From Bdellovibrionota bacterium (GTDB taxonomy: Bacteria > Bdellovibrionota > Bdellovibrionia > Bdellovibrionales > Bdellovibrionaceae): a DNA stretch of 64,000 nucleotides. The position numbers and the translations under genes were made by a program. The DNA is taken from NCBI GenBank assembly GCA_963170155.1, contig CAUJGP010000023.1, positions 62,001 through 126,000 of the forward strand, read 5' to 3'. Positions 47,866-55,624 of the stretch are shown in pieces; the stretch's first letter is position 1; every line of letters begins with the position of its first letter. The notes below the pieces were generated by a model. It was not told where the DNA came from. It made no database searches and was given only the letters and a program-made list of their open reading frames with translations.

Positions 47866-50025
47866 ATGAAAACTAAAACCGTTACCAACAAACAGTCCCT
47901 TTCCAAAAACAAAACCGCTATCAAGGCGGTCAACCCCAAGAGCCAAGTTGCTCATTGGATTTTGCTAATCACCGCACTTTTTAATCAGGTGCGGGATTGG
48001 GTTTTTAACAAAATCCAAAATGTCCGCACTCAAGCGGTCAACTTACTCAAGGCATTTCCTTGGGTGAAAAACAAAAAGCCCAAGCATGAACCGTTAACAA
48101 TTTTTGAAGCATTTGCCGGAATTGGTGGAACTCGCATAGGTGCGGAAAGTGCGGGGTTTAAAGTGGTCGCCGCAAGTGAAATTGACCCTCACTGTATTGC
48201 TACCTATCAAGATAATTTTGGTGACCGCCCACTTGGGGACATTACTCAACTCAAAGCGGAAGATTTACCACCCTTTGATATTTTGACGGCCTCAACACCG
48301 TGTCAGTCTTTTTCTACCGCAGGTAAACGGAAAGGTATGAAAGACCCTCGCGGGCAACTGTTCTATGACACCTTGAGGATTGCGGACGGTCACCCTGAAC
48401 ACCGTGTTCTGTTCATTGAAAATGTAAAAGGCATGAAGACGACCAATAGTGGTCGTGGATTAAAAACTGTTCTCAATGAATTAAAAGCCCGTGGCTACTA
48501 CACTCACCACCAAGTCTTGAAAGCCTCTAACTACGGAGTGCCTCAAGGCCGTGAACGACTTTTCATTGTGGCTTTCCGTGAAAATGTGCCGTTCAGTTTT
48601 CCTAAACCCACCGTGTTGCCTGCGGTCAGTGGTGATATTTTGGAGAAGTCTGCTCACAAAAACTTCTATCTTACTCAAGCCCAAATTGACCACCGTATCC
48701 AAAAGAAGAAAGACTATGACAGCAAAGGGCATAACTTTGGTTTCAAAGTCCTCGACCCCAAAAAACCAAGCACCACACTTCTCAAGTCTGCCAACTCTTC
48801 TTTGGAAAAAAATCTTGTGGCGGTTCCGCTTGAGAAAAATGCTCCTAAAAGCCGTGGGGTGATTGAGCTTGAAGTCAAAGGTGGAAAGAAAAAGCAATTC
48901 CACTTGAGACACCTCACTCCACGAGAGTGTGCGAGACTTCAAGGCTTTCTTGACAGTTACAAACTCACCTCGTCAGGGGCGGATACTTATGAACAAATGG
49001 GTAACTCCGTTCCTGTTCCCGTTATCCGTGAGATTTTTAAAGAAATCCTCGTGTCACTAAACAAGTGGGACAAAGGAGAGCGGGTCAGCAATCAACCTGT
49101 TAAAATAGTTGACCCCGCTCCACCTCAAAGAAAAAAGCCCAAGAAAGCTAACAAGTCCGCAACTACAAAAAAGACCAAAGCTCCAAAAGTTGCGGCAACA
49201 GCCAAGCCTACTAAAAAACAAAAGCCACCACTTAAAGTTGTGACTTCAACAGGCAAGGCTCAACCAGTGACCAAAAAATCAAGCCGTGCCCCTAAAATGG
49301 GGTTGGCCTTGGTCCAAGGCAACTCGGCCGCACTACCGCCTGTATTTCCAAAGCCTAAAGTGACCACAGATAAAACTTTGGAAGGTCAAATCTTGGGTTG
49401 GAAAAAGAAAGACAAGGCCAACCATTTCATGACCCCCAAGTGGTTAGTGGATTTTATTAAGCTCGTGGTGTGTCCTCTTGAGTTGGACGCCGCCTCAAGT
49501 CCAGAGGCCAATCTGGTTCATAAGTTTAAAAGGATATTTACTCTCAAAGATAATGCCCTTACCCAGTCTTGGAAGGTTGAAGACGGCCATGGAGTTTTCG
49601 TCAACCCACCATACTGTGGAAAACTGAAGCGAAAAAAAGGTAAGTCGGCCAAGAAAAATAAGAACGGTAAAATCAAAAAAGCTCCCCGCTATAAATCCCA
49701 GTTGCTTGATTGGGCAAATAAGATTGTTGCCGAGTATAAGCAAAATGCTCAACCCATTTTTGTCTTGGTTCCCGCCCGTGGGCCGGAGAGCAAGTGGTTC
49801 CAGGTATTTTTCAAAAATGCCTCGCACATTGTTTTCCTAAAAGACCGCCTCGTTCACAACGACACAATCTCAACCAGTAAAGCCAACTTTTCCTCGGCAC
49901 TTATTGTGTTCGGTGGCGACCAACTTGGTGAGCGGTTGGATTATTTGTCCGAGCTTGGTGAGTGTATGGAGACCTCCGCATACAGGATTTCAAAGGCCCA
50001 AAGCCAAACAAGCAATGCGGCTTAA
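47866..50025 (+). CDS. Fusion of cytosine-C5 DNA methyltransferase and phage-type adenine-N6 DNA methyltransferase
   Basis: AAGGAG lies 8 bases before the ATG at 47866. The 719-aa protein has a cytosine-C5 methyltransferase at about 76-400: motif I FEAFAGIGGTRIGAE, catalytic motif IV TPCQSFS (about 144-150), ENV of motif VI (FIENVKGM), motif VIII QGRERLFIV, and motifs IX-X RLQGF...QMGNSVPVPVI. A Lys/Pro/Ala-rich linker (about 405-500) leads to a Dam-phage (N-6-adenine) methyltransferase at about 515-705, with HFMTPKWLV, LELDAASSPEAN and catalytic NPPY (about 580-583). The chain should make both m5C and m6A. A hydrophobic stretch at about 28-40 is odd. No restriction partner is adjacent, so epigenetic or anti-restriction use is likely. 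Confidence 0.88.
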   Translation: MKTKTVTNKQSLSKNKTAIKAVNPKSQVAHWILLITALFNQVRDWVFNKIQNVRTQAVNLLKAFPWVKNKKPKHEPLTIFEAFAGIGGTRIGAESAGFKVVAASEIDPHCIATYQDNFGDRPLGDITQLKAEDLPPFDILTASTPCQSFSTAGKRKGMKDPRGQLFYDTLRIADGHPEHRVLFIENVKGMKTTNSGRGLKTVLNELKARGYYTHHQVLKASNYGVPQGRERLFIVAFRENVPFSFPKPTVLPAVSGDILEKSAHKNFYLTQAQIDHRIQKKKDYDSKGHNFGFKVLDPKKPSTTLLKSANSSLEKNLVAVPLEKNAPKSRGVIELEVKGGKKKQFHLRHLTPRECARLQGFLDSYKLTSSGADTYEQMGNSVPVPVIREIFKEILVSLNKWDKGERVSNQPVKIVDPAPPQRKKPKKANKSATTKKTKAPKVAATAKPTKKQKPPLKVVTSTGKAQPVTKKSSRAPKMGLALVQGNSAALPPVFPKPKVTTDKTLEGQILGWKKKDKANHFMTPKWLVDFIKLVVCPLELDAASSPEANLVHKFKRIFTLKDNALTQSWKVEDGHGVFVNPPYCGKLKRKKGKSAKKNKNGKIKKAPRYKSQLLDWANKIVAEYKQNAQPIFVLVPARGPESKWFQVFFKNASHIVFLKDRLVHNDTISTSKANFSSALIVFGGDQLGERLDYLSELGECMETSAYRISKAQSQTSNAA

Positions 50026-50039
50026 TATAATAGTTTGGT

Positions 50040-50069
50040 GGTGAGTGACCAGAAAAACTGGCCACTCAC
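50040..50069 (+). terminator. Hairpin after the fusion methyltransferase
   Basis: GTGAGTGACCAG-AAAA-CTGGCCACTCAC pairs over about 11-12 bp with one mismatch. No T run follows. A second hairpin, GAATAGG/CCTATTC, lies at about 50086-50114. Confidence 0.45.
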
Positions 50070-50243
50070 ATATAGAAAAAAGCATGAATAGGTCGCTAAT
50101 AAAGTGGCCTATTCAAAAATCATATTTAGAAAACACTGTTTAATAATTATTTTTAAGAAAAATATCCGACCGTCAAAAAAACTCCTATTTAAAAAGTAAC
50201 GGCGCTCGTGGTGAGGGCCGCAACCAAAGAAAAGGAGTAATGT

Positions 50244-50564
50244 ATGAAGCCGATTAAACTAACTGCCCTAACAAAGGGCCAACTTGAGGAAGTGAAAGTT
50301 CTGCCCGTGAATGTTGAAGACTACACGGAAGAGATGATTAATGATTGCTTCAAAGAAATCAAATTACTGGATCAGTATAGCCGTGGGCATGGATATCTTG
50401 TGCGAGCGACAGACGAAGTGATGTTTCGTATGTGTTGCCGCGACCAAGAAGAACACAACGTCGCGGACAAGCGCTGGATCGAAATTGAAGGCGACTTTTA
50501 CGATGTTGATACTGTGATCGAGGCACTGGAAGACGCAGGCCATGACGTTGAAAACGATCTTTAA
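50244..50564 (+). CDS. Small hypothetical acidic protein (106 aa)
   Basis: The protein is acidic and soluble, with a helical N-terminal half and a beta-rich WIEIEGDFYDVDTVIEALEDAGHDVE end. No family is recognised. AAAAGGAG 7 bases upstream makes it a confident gene, and a strong terminator follows. Small acidic proteins near methyltransferases on mobile elements can be DNA mimics or anti-restriction factors; that is speculation here. Confidence 0.65.
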   Translation: MKPIKLTALTKGQLEEVKVLPVNVEDYTEEMINDCFKEIKLLDQYSRGHGYLVRATDEVMFRMCCRDQEEHNVADKRWIEIEGDFYDVDTVIEALEDAGHDVENDL

Positions 50565-50599
50565 CTAACCAAGGTAAAACAAATGGAACAAACTTAATG

Positions 50600-50630
50600 A
50601 AGCACCCGAAAAATGGGTGCTTCTTTTTTT
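50600..50630 (+). terminator. Rho-independent terminator
   Basis: AAGCACCC-loop-GGGTGCTT followed by a T run (50624-50630), 36 bases after the small acidic gene. Confidence 0.85.
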
Positions 50631-51228
50631 GAACAGAGCCAACCAATGACCCACCTGCCGTTTTTAATAATTCACCCACCAAGCCTGCCGTCCAGATTAT
50701 TAAATACAAATTATTAAAACCAAGCCAAAATCCACCCAAACCACCAACTGACCGCACGACTTTAAACGGCTCTGGCTCGCCCGTGGCGGAGTTTTCTGGG
50801 GCTGTGAGTAGGTCAGCCTATACCGAGGCTCTCTGTGGGCATTTAAAGCCGTTTAAGAAAACGGCCAAAATTATTAAAAACCAGACCCCCTCGGCATTTT
50901 TAATAATTCCTGTGTCCAGAGTTTTAGGTGGAAATAATAGTTCTTTAAAGAAAATGCCCCATCATTCATTGCCACACCCACGATCAAGAACTGCGCCACT
51001 CTCATAACGGTGCGCCCTACGTTCAGCGATCTCAAACGCTTATGGCTACTTGCAATTATTTTTAATTTTCCCGCGTTCAAACGAAATCAAACGCGCCAGG
51101 ATCTAATTATGGGCGTTCGTGAGTTTGAAAGTTCAATGCCTCGTAGCCACAAGAGAGAAAAGTTTTTCTTTGGGGAAACTGGCTTGAACTTCTGCTCACT
51201 CGCTCACGATAGGAACGGAGTAGCCCCG
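50631..51228. repeat. Non-coding region with repeated ATTATTAAA boxes, origin- or operator-like
   Basis: ATTATTAAA or its complement TTTAATAAT occurs at 50663-50671, 50696-50704, 50710-50718, 50870-50878 and 50899-50907, with a sixth copy at 50139-50147. A 10-bp inverted repeat TTAAACGGCT / AGCCGTTTAA lies at 50762-50771 and 50847-50856. No intact gene is supported. The clustering of AT boxes in GC-rich DNA next to an XRE regulator suggests iterons of a replication origin or a regulator array. Confidence 0.5.
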
Positions 51229-51543
51229 ATGGATAAAAAGATGGAGGTAAAAATAGGGCCGACTTTAATTCGGCTGATGAATGAGCAAGGGCTGTCGCTC
51301 AAAGAGCTGTCGTTTTCCGCAGGTGTTCCACTGTCAACGATCTCCCACATGAGGAGCAATCGTCAGCCGCGGGACATTTCAACGGTGATGGCGGTCGCTC
51401 AAGCCCTTCATGTTTCACTTTTCTACTTGCTCTACGGACAAGACGAGCCTTCGCAGAAAAGTGAGTTCATTAGCGAACTGATGGCGGAACTATTCTCTGG
51501 GTCTTTTGAAATTAGGGTCAAAAAAATACGAAACAAGTCTTGA
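51229..51543 (+). CDS. XRE-family HTH regulator
   Basis: From the ATG at 51229 (GGAG 8 bases upstream) the 104-aa protein has an XRE helix-turn-helix: LIRLMNEQGLSLKELSFSAGVPLSTISHMRSNRQPRDISTVMAVAQALHVSLFYLLYG. Upstream in-frame starts to 51010 extend it with poorly conserved sequence. Its ribosome-proximal end abuts the next gene's leader by 10 bases, so it may be cotranscribed with the lipoprotein. It may bind the repeat region upstream. Confidence 0.8.
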   Translation: MDKKMEVKIGPTLIRLMNEQGLSLKELSFSAGVPLSTISHMRSNRQPRDISTVMAVAQALHVSLFYLLYGQDEPSQKSEFISELMAELFSGSFEIRVKKIRNKS

Positions 51544-51553
51544 GGAGGTATCT

Positions 51554-52636
51554 ATGAGACTTTCAATTTTAGCTTTGCTGGTTTTTGGCTTAACCGCTTG
51601 CGGTGGTGACGGAGGTAGTGGCGGCGCAATTCCGTCTATTGGTGATGGGGTTTATGGTTGCACCCATTCTGGCGCAATCAACTTTAACCCATCGGCCACA
51701 ATTGACGACGGCTCATGCTCGTATGGTGGCGGAGTCGGCGATGGTGTTTCTGGCAATGCTTCTTATTATGGGTTTTCTACGTCTGGAAATGAAATCGCCA
51801 ACAACTTGATGGAGCCAAGCTCGCTATTCAACGTCATCGTGAGCAATGAAATGTATGTTGAGGTCAAAAACAAAACGACCCGTGATCTTGACGTGGCTGT
51901 TTATCAACCTACTTGCCCGATGAGTTCAGCACTTTACTATTCGGCGGTGCTTTTGACGAATACGAGTGGCGCTCAAGCGGTCACGGTTTTTGTAAACACC
52001 TATGCCAACACCTTGAAAATTACGAGCCATGCCTTTAAGCAACAAAGTGTGCCATCTATCGTGATGGCTCGCTATGACGTTGATGCAGGAACGGATATTT
52101 CATTTGCCTGCACCAACGGGAAAATCACAGCCACCGATGGCACGCAGATTTATGCGAACGGCAAAACTCTGGTCATGAAAAACGGAACGAACCTTTGGCT
52201 TGGTTTTGAGCAAGCAACTCTCAACATTTCAAATCCAAACACCTTGCGCTTGTATTACGACTCCTATAACCAGATCGACTCCACAGGATATGCTCTTGGC
52301 GCTCTCATCGCGAATGGCTCAACCGTTGGTCAAGGTGGTGGCAATGAGGCATTGAACTCGTCAGGGTTCAATCTGTATAACGGATCAGCCCACACATTCT
52401 TTGGTGACGGTTACTTCAAAAAATACGGCAACCAAATGTCGGATCAAAGTAGCCATGCCCTCGTTATTGCGAACTCATACACTGGAGCCGTGGCGACCGC
52501 ATTGATTGGAAACTTCAACGGCACAAATGTTTTTCTGATGGCTACGCCTACAAGCTACACGACTCTGTTTTATTCTGGTCAACCTGCGGACTACTACACT
52601 GGCACGGGTGCCTTGAGTATTGGGATCGGGCAATAA
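51554..52636 (+). CDS. Lipoprotein with a GC-DDGSC calcium-type repeat
   Basis: GAGGAGG lies 5 bases before the ATG at 51554. The 360-aa protein has a canonical lipobox (GLTAC, Cys about 17), then GGDGGSGG and one repeat of the exported-protein motif GCTHSGAINFNPSATIDDGSCSY, known from secreted proteins of Bacteroidetes and Bdellovibrio-like bacteria. The remainder is Ser/Thr/Asn-rich and beta-rich, like an adhesin. The function is unknown. Being on a mobile element next to an XRE regulator suggests a surface-exclusion or attachment role, as inference. Confidence 0.7.
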   Translation: MRLSILALLVFGLTACGGDGGSGGAIPSIGDGVYGCTHSGAINFNPSATIDDGSCSYGGGVGDGVSGNASYYGFSTSGNEIANNLMEPSSLFNVIVSNEMYVEVKNKTTRDLDVAVYQPTCPMSSALYYSAVLLTNTSGAQAVTVFVNTYANTLKITSHAFKQQSVPSIVMARYDVDAGTDISFACTNGKITATDGTQIYANGKTLVMKNGTNLWLGFEQATLNISNPNTLRLYYDSYNQIDSTGYALGALIANGSTVGQGGGNEALNSSGFNLYNGSAHTFFGDGYFKKYGNQMSDQSSHALVIANSYTGAVATALIGNFNGTNVFLMATPTSYTTLFYSGQPADYYTGTGALSIGIGQ

Positions 52637-52676
52637 TGCTCGATCCTTTGGATGAACGAATGGATTGGAGGTTTTT

Positions 52677-53243
52677 ATGATAGCAGGACTTTTAATCGCG
52701 ATCCCAGGTTTACTTTTAATGATAGTCCCAATGATTTGCGGAATGTGGGCGCTGGTGTGTGTGACGGGTTTATTGATTGATGTGATTCGCCATATTGGAT
52801 TCACATTCAAAACTTGGTTCAAGCCCCATATCAACCATGTTCACTTGACCGATCATGAAATTGAAACTCGATACCGTGAGTTAGATATAAAAAAACACGG
52901 CTACAATCCCATGCGCCATGACTTCCACATAAAAGAGTTGTTTCCCAAAAAACCAGAAGTTGAAAAAATTAAGATTGCGGCAAAAGAACTATTCCCGAAC
53001 CGCTATCATCAGCTCATGCCCACTGGTGGAAAGGATGACTACCATATCGCCCGCAGCTTTTTGACGAATATGGCGGTAGAGCGCCACCATCAACTGACGG
53101 TTGGACAATGGTCGGATGAAAAACAAAAGCAGTGGCTCGCTATGCCGTATCTACCAGAGGTCATGCAGGAGGTTGACGACGAGTTTGTGAATTGGTGTTT
53201 CCTGGCGGTTGGCCGCGAAGAAAAGGAACGCTTGGCGAGTTAG
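52677..53243 (+). CDS. Membrane-anchored hypothetical protein
   Basis: From the ATG at 52677 (GGAGG 5 bases upstream) the 188-aa protein has two close hydrophobic helices (MIAGLLIAIPGLLLMIVPMICGMWALVCVTGLLIDVI) and a soluble, His-rich C-terminal domain (HLTDHEIETRYRELDIKKHGYNPMRHDFHIKELF). No family is recognised. It follows the lipoprotein gene by 40 bases and overlaps the convergent 74-aa gene by 4 bases. Confidence 0.6.
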   Translation: MIAGLLIAIPGLLLMIVPMICGMWALVCVTGLLIDVIRHIGFTFKTWFKPHINHVHLTDHEIETRYRELDIKKHGYNPMRHDFHIKELFPKKPEVEKIKIAAKELFPNRYHQLMPTGGKDDYHIARSFLTNMAVERHHQLTVGQWSDEKQKQWLAMPYLPEVMQEVDDEFVNWCFLAVGREEKERLAS

Positions 53244-53464
53244 TAGCCGTAAAGGTGGCGCTGGGTTTCGCGGATCAACCGTAAGACGTAAATCTCAACT
53301 TCGGGTGAGACGGACGCGTAATACTTGACTCGTGGAGTGCCGTCGTCTTCAAAAGATAGAACTGCCAGATGGTCATGGTCATTGTCCCAAATCAGGTAAC
53401 GAATCTTGGGGTCTGGCAGTTCAACAAACGCCGTATTCCGAAGTGACTTTTCTTTTAAGCTCAT
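53240..53464 (-). CDS. Small hypothetical protein (74 aa)
   Basis: The 74-aa soluble protein (LPDPKIRYLIWDNDHDHLAVLSFEDDGTPRVKYYASVSPEVEIYVLRL) has alternating strands and a final helix. No family is recognised. AAGGAG at 7-nt spacing gives a good start. Confidence 0.6.
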   Translation of the reverse strand: MSLKEKSLRNTAFVELPDPKIRYLIWDNDHDHLAVLSFEDDGTPRVKYYASVSPEVEIYVLRLIRETQRHLYGY

Positions 53465-53589
53465 AAAAAATACTCCTTTCTTTTGGTTTCAAAAAACACC
53501 ACGCAAAAAATTGAAATAGCGTCTTTCATTGTTAAATGGATTTCTCAATGTCCCACGGTCATTAGTTGTCACGCGCACCAGAAGACACC

Positions 53590-53607
53590 CCAGAATAATT
53601 ATTCTGG
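53590..53607. promoter_or_regulatory. Perfect 18-bp palindrome
   Basis: CCAGAATAATTATTCTGG at 53590-53607 is a perfect dyad between the 74-aa gene and the winged-helix gene, 8 bases before the latter's stop. It could be a dimeric-regulator operator or a terminator stem; no T run follows. Confidence 0.5.
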
Positions 53608-53614
53608 ATATACT

Positions 53615-54037
53615 TTACGTATTCCTCCCGCTCAAAATCTCGTCAAATAGTCCAACCGCAGAGTCATTCACTGATCCTGCGTTGGTTTCCTTGGTCTTCT
53701 CGATCAAATCTAAAACAGATTTGATCTTGATGTGATTGAGCTTTTCTTTTGGGTTTATGAAAATGAAGTTAGAAGAGAAATCTTCAATCTTATTTCCTCG
53801 GCTGTCGCACATACTAATGAACCCATAATCTATCAGTTGCCTGATCGCCGAACGGCAAGCCCCCATTGATATTGAAAGCCTTTTGCAGATGCGGCGGCGG
53901 CTCAAAAATATGATCCGTTTTTCGTTACCCATGCCCGAAACCTCACGGACAAGTTGGGCATAAATTAAAAGCCGTAGCCCAACCTCGGACAAAAAGTTTT
54001 TATTCAGCAAAATAATGTTCATGTGTTCCAGTTCCAT
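53615..54037 (-). CDS. Winged-helix/HTH protein of the mobile element
   Basis: GGAGG 6 bases upstream supports the ATG at 54037. The 140-aa protein has an N-terminal helical part (LLNKNFLSEVGLRLLIYAQLVREV) and a winged helix (IIFLSRRRICKRLSISMGACRSAIRQLIDYGFISMCDSRGNKI). Such proteins serve as regulators or partial replication initiators on plasmids. No specific family is recognised. Confidence 0.6.
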   Translation of the reverse strand: MELEHMNIILLNKNFLSEVGLRLLIYAQLVREVSGMGNEKRIIFLSRRRICKRLSISMGACRSAIRQLIDYGFISMCDSRGNKIEDFSSNFIFINPKEKLNHIKIKSVLDLIEKTKETNAGSVNDSAVGLFDEILSGRNT

Positions 54038-54065
54038 AAATGACCTCCGTGTAAATAAATGGATC

Positions 54066-54290
54066 ATGGGCTTCCATTTAACCCGTATGAAACAAGCACG
54101 ACCAACGGCGGGGCGTCCGCGAAAAATCAAAACCATCGTCATTGAGTGGCTGATCATTTATTGGCTTGGAACTCTTTTAGGTGGCCTTGGGTGGCTATGG
54201 CTTGGGGGTGGATTGCCTGCGCTGGCAATGCTGGCCATTTCGGGGCTTCTGTGGTGGCTGGGCAGCCTTGTGGATCTTTGGTGGCCGTAG
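54066..54290 (+). CDS. Small membrane protein with basic N-terminus
   Basis: The 74-aa product has a basic start (MKQARPTAGRPRKIK after a second ATG at 54087) and two hydrophobic helices (IVIEWLIIYWLGTLLGGLGWLW; LPALAMLAISGLLWWLGSLV). Neither ATG has a good ribosome site. It is divergent from the winged-helix gene and followed by another tiny membrane protein. Confidence 0.45.
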   Translation: MGFHLTRMKQARPTAGRPRKIKTIVIEWLIIYWLGTLLGGLGWLWLGGGLPALAMLAISGLLWWLGSLVDLWWP

Positions 54291-54332
54291 AGATTTGCGG
54301 TTTCTATTTAAAGAACGAGCAAGGGAGATAAC

Positions 54333-54449
54333 ATGGATGTTTCAATTTACTGGGTTTTAGTTGCGTTTGTTCTGGGTTTTGCGCTTGGCTATGAGGAGAC
54401 TCTTGCCAAGAAAGAGAAAAAGAAAAAACGAGACACTGACGATGAATAA
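54333..54449 (+). CDS. 38-aa single-span membrane peptide
   Basis: AGGGAG lies 5 bases before the ATG at 54333. The peptide is one hydrophobic helix (MDVSIYWVLVAFVLGFALGY) followed by a Lys/Asp/Glu tail (EETLAKKEKKKKRDTDDE). Strong ribosome site and classic small-protein topology support it. The function is unknown. Confidence 0.55.
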   Translation: MDVSIYWVLVAFVLGFALGYEETLAKKEKKKKRDTDDE

Positions 54450-54505
54450 TGCCTGATTGAACACCACGGGACAAAACTCCGTTTCTTCCTTTCACGGAGT
54501 AGCGT

Positions 54506-55378
54506 TTAGTCTCCCTTGCTCATTTTCATTTCTTTTTTTAGCGACTCCAACTTGAGCGATATTTTGCCGAACGGGATTCCACTATCTATCCAGCTTTCAA
54601 TTTGATCAAAGACCGCAATATCTTCCTCGTTATGTAGTTTCGAGCGCCGTTCAGTGAAAATGTAGTGGAGCCGTTCAAGATAAGTTAGCTTGTGTGCAGA
54701 AAATCCGTGATCGTGAAAGCTGCGGGCCACTTCAATGTCGTCCGTATACTGATAGTATTTTGAAGCCAACGAAATAAAACTCAAGTCGTCGTCCAAAATA
54801 TAGGCCATCCGATCCAACCACTTTTTATCATCAGTGTTAGGCCATTGAACTTCTGCGGGTTCGTTAGGGCTTTGTTGCAGATCTCGACTTTGCTTGCGCC
54901 GTCCTTTTTTCCCGTTTGCGTAAGCAGGAACGGATTTTTGAAAGGAAATCTCAAAGGCGAGTTGATCTTCAAAGCCCTTGTGTTCAAATGGGCGCGGTTC
55001 TTTTCCAAGTTTTAAAGTTTCAGCGACGATCCGTTCTTGTAATTCCTTGGTTACGCGCCAGCGATACGGATCACCTTGAAAAGTGTATGTGTTGGATTCC
55101 CGCCGTGGTGGGTTGCTTTGTTTCCAACCGCCACGGTCAATGTCAATGATATGTAAGAACTTGAGTCGCCTGATCGCTCGTTCCAGGTGATAAGGCCCAC
55201 ATTCACAATATCGTTTCAGTTGTTCACGGCTCCAATTGCATACTCCGTCGGGACAACTTGAAAACAGAATCGCAAGGTTGCGTTCAATGACATTTAAAAA
55301 CCAGTTTTGAATAAGGACGTTATAGACTGGCGTGAAGTAAAGTAATAACTCCCGCGGCTTTTTGTTTTTCTCGTTCAT
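54506..55378 (-). CDS. HTH-containing protein, possible replication initiator or regulator
   Basis: GGGAGGG lies just before the ATG at 55378. The 290-aa protein has an N-terminal HTH-like part (FLNVIERNLAILFSSCPDGVCNWSREQLKRYCECGPYHLERAIRRLKFLHIIDIDRGGW) reminiscent of plasmid replication or mobile-element regulators, then a helical, charged C-terminal half. No family is recognised. It lies between the small-gene cluster and the defence operon, transcribed leftward. Confidence 0.55.
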   Translation of the reverse strand: MNEKNKKPRELLLYFTPVYNVLIQNWFLNVIERNLAILFSSCPDGVCNWSREQLKRYCECGPYHLERAIRRLKFLHIIDIDRGGWKQSNPPRRESNTYTFQGDPYRWRVTKELQERIVAETLKLGKEPRPFEHKGFEDQLAFEISFQKSVPAYANGKKGRRKQSRDLQQSPNEPAEVQWPNTDDKKWLDRMAYILDDDLSFISLASKYYQYTDDIEVARSFHDHGFSAHKLTYLERLHYIFTERRSKLHNEEDIAVFDQIESWIDSGIPFGKISLKLESLKKEMKMSKGD

Positions 55379-55624
55379 AGACCCTCCCTTTTTATGGTCA
55401 CGGTCTATAAATGGATTTTTATGAAACCTCCCAGAGATCACCCATTTTTGCTGAATGGCGTATCCCCAGGGTCCAGTCTTCTAAAAGAAGATATAAATAG
55501 AAAATAGCAAATAACAGGGATTGTCGGCCTATTGGCCGAACAAATAATAAATGGATCGCATTTTACTGAAACTCGTCTTCTGCTCCAGTTGCCCCTTGAG
55601 GGGGCTTGGAGCAAGCCGAGGGCG

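Noticed and set aside
48481-48942. 153-codon reverse frame inside the fusion methyltransferase
   Set aside because: Antisense shadow of conserved methyltransferase motifs.
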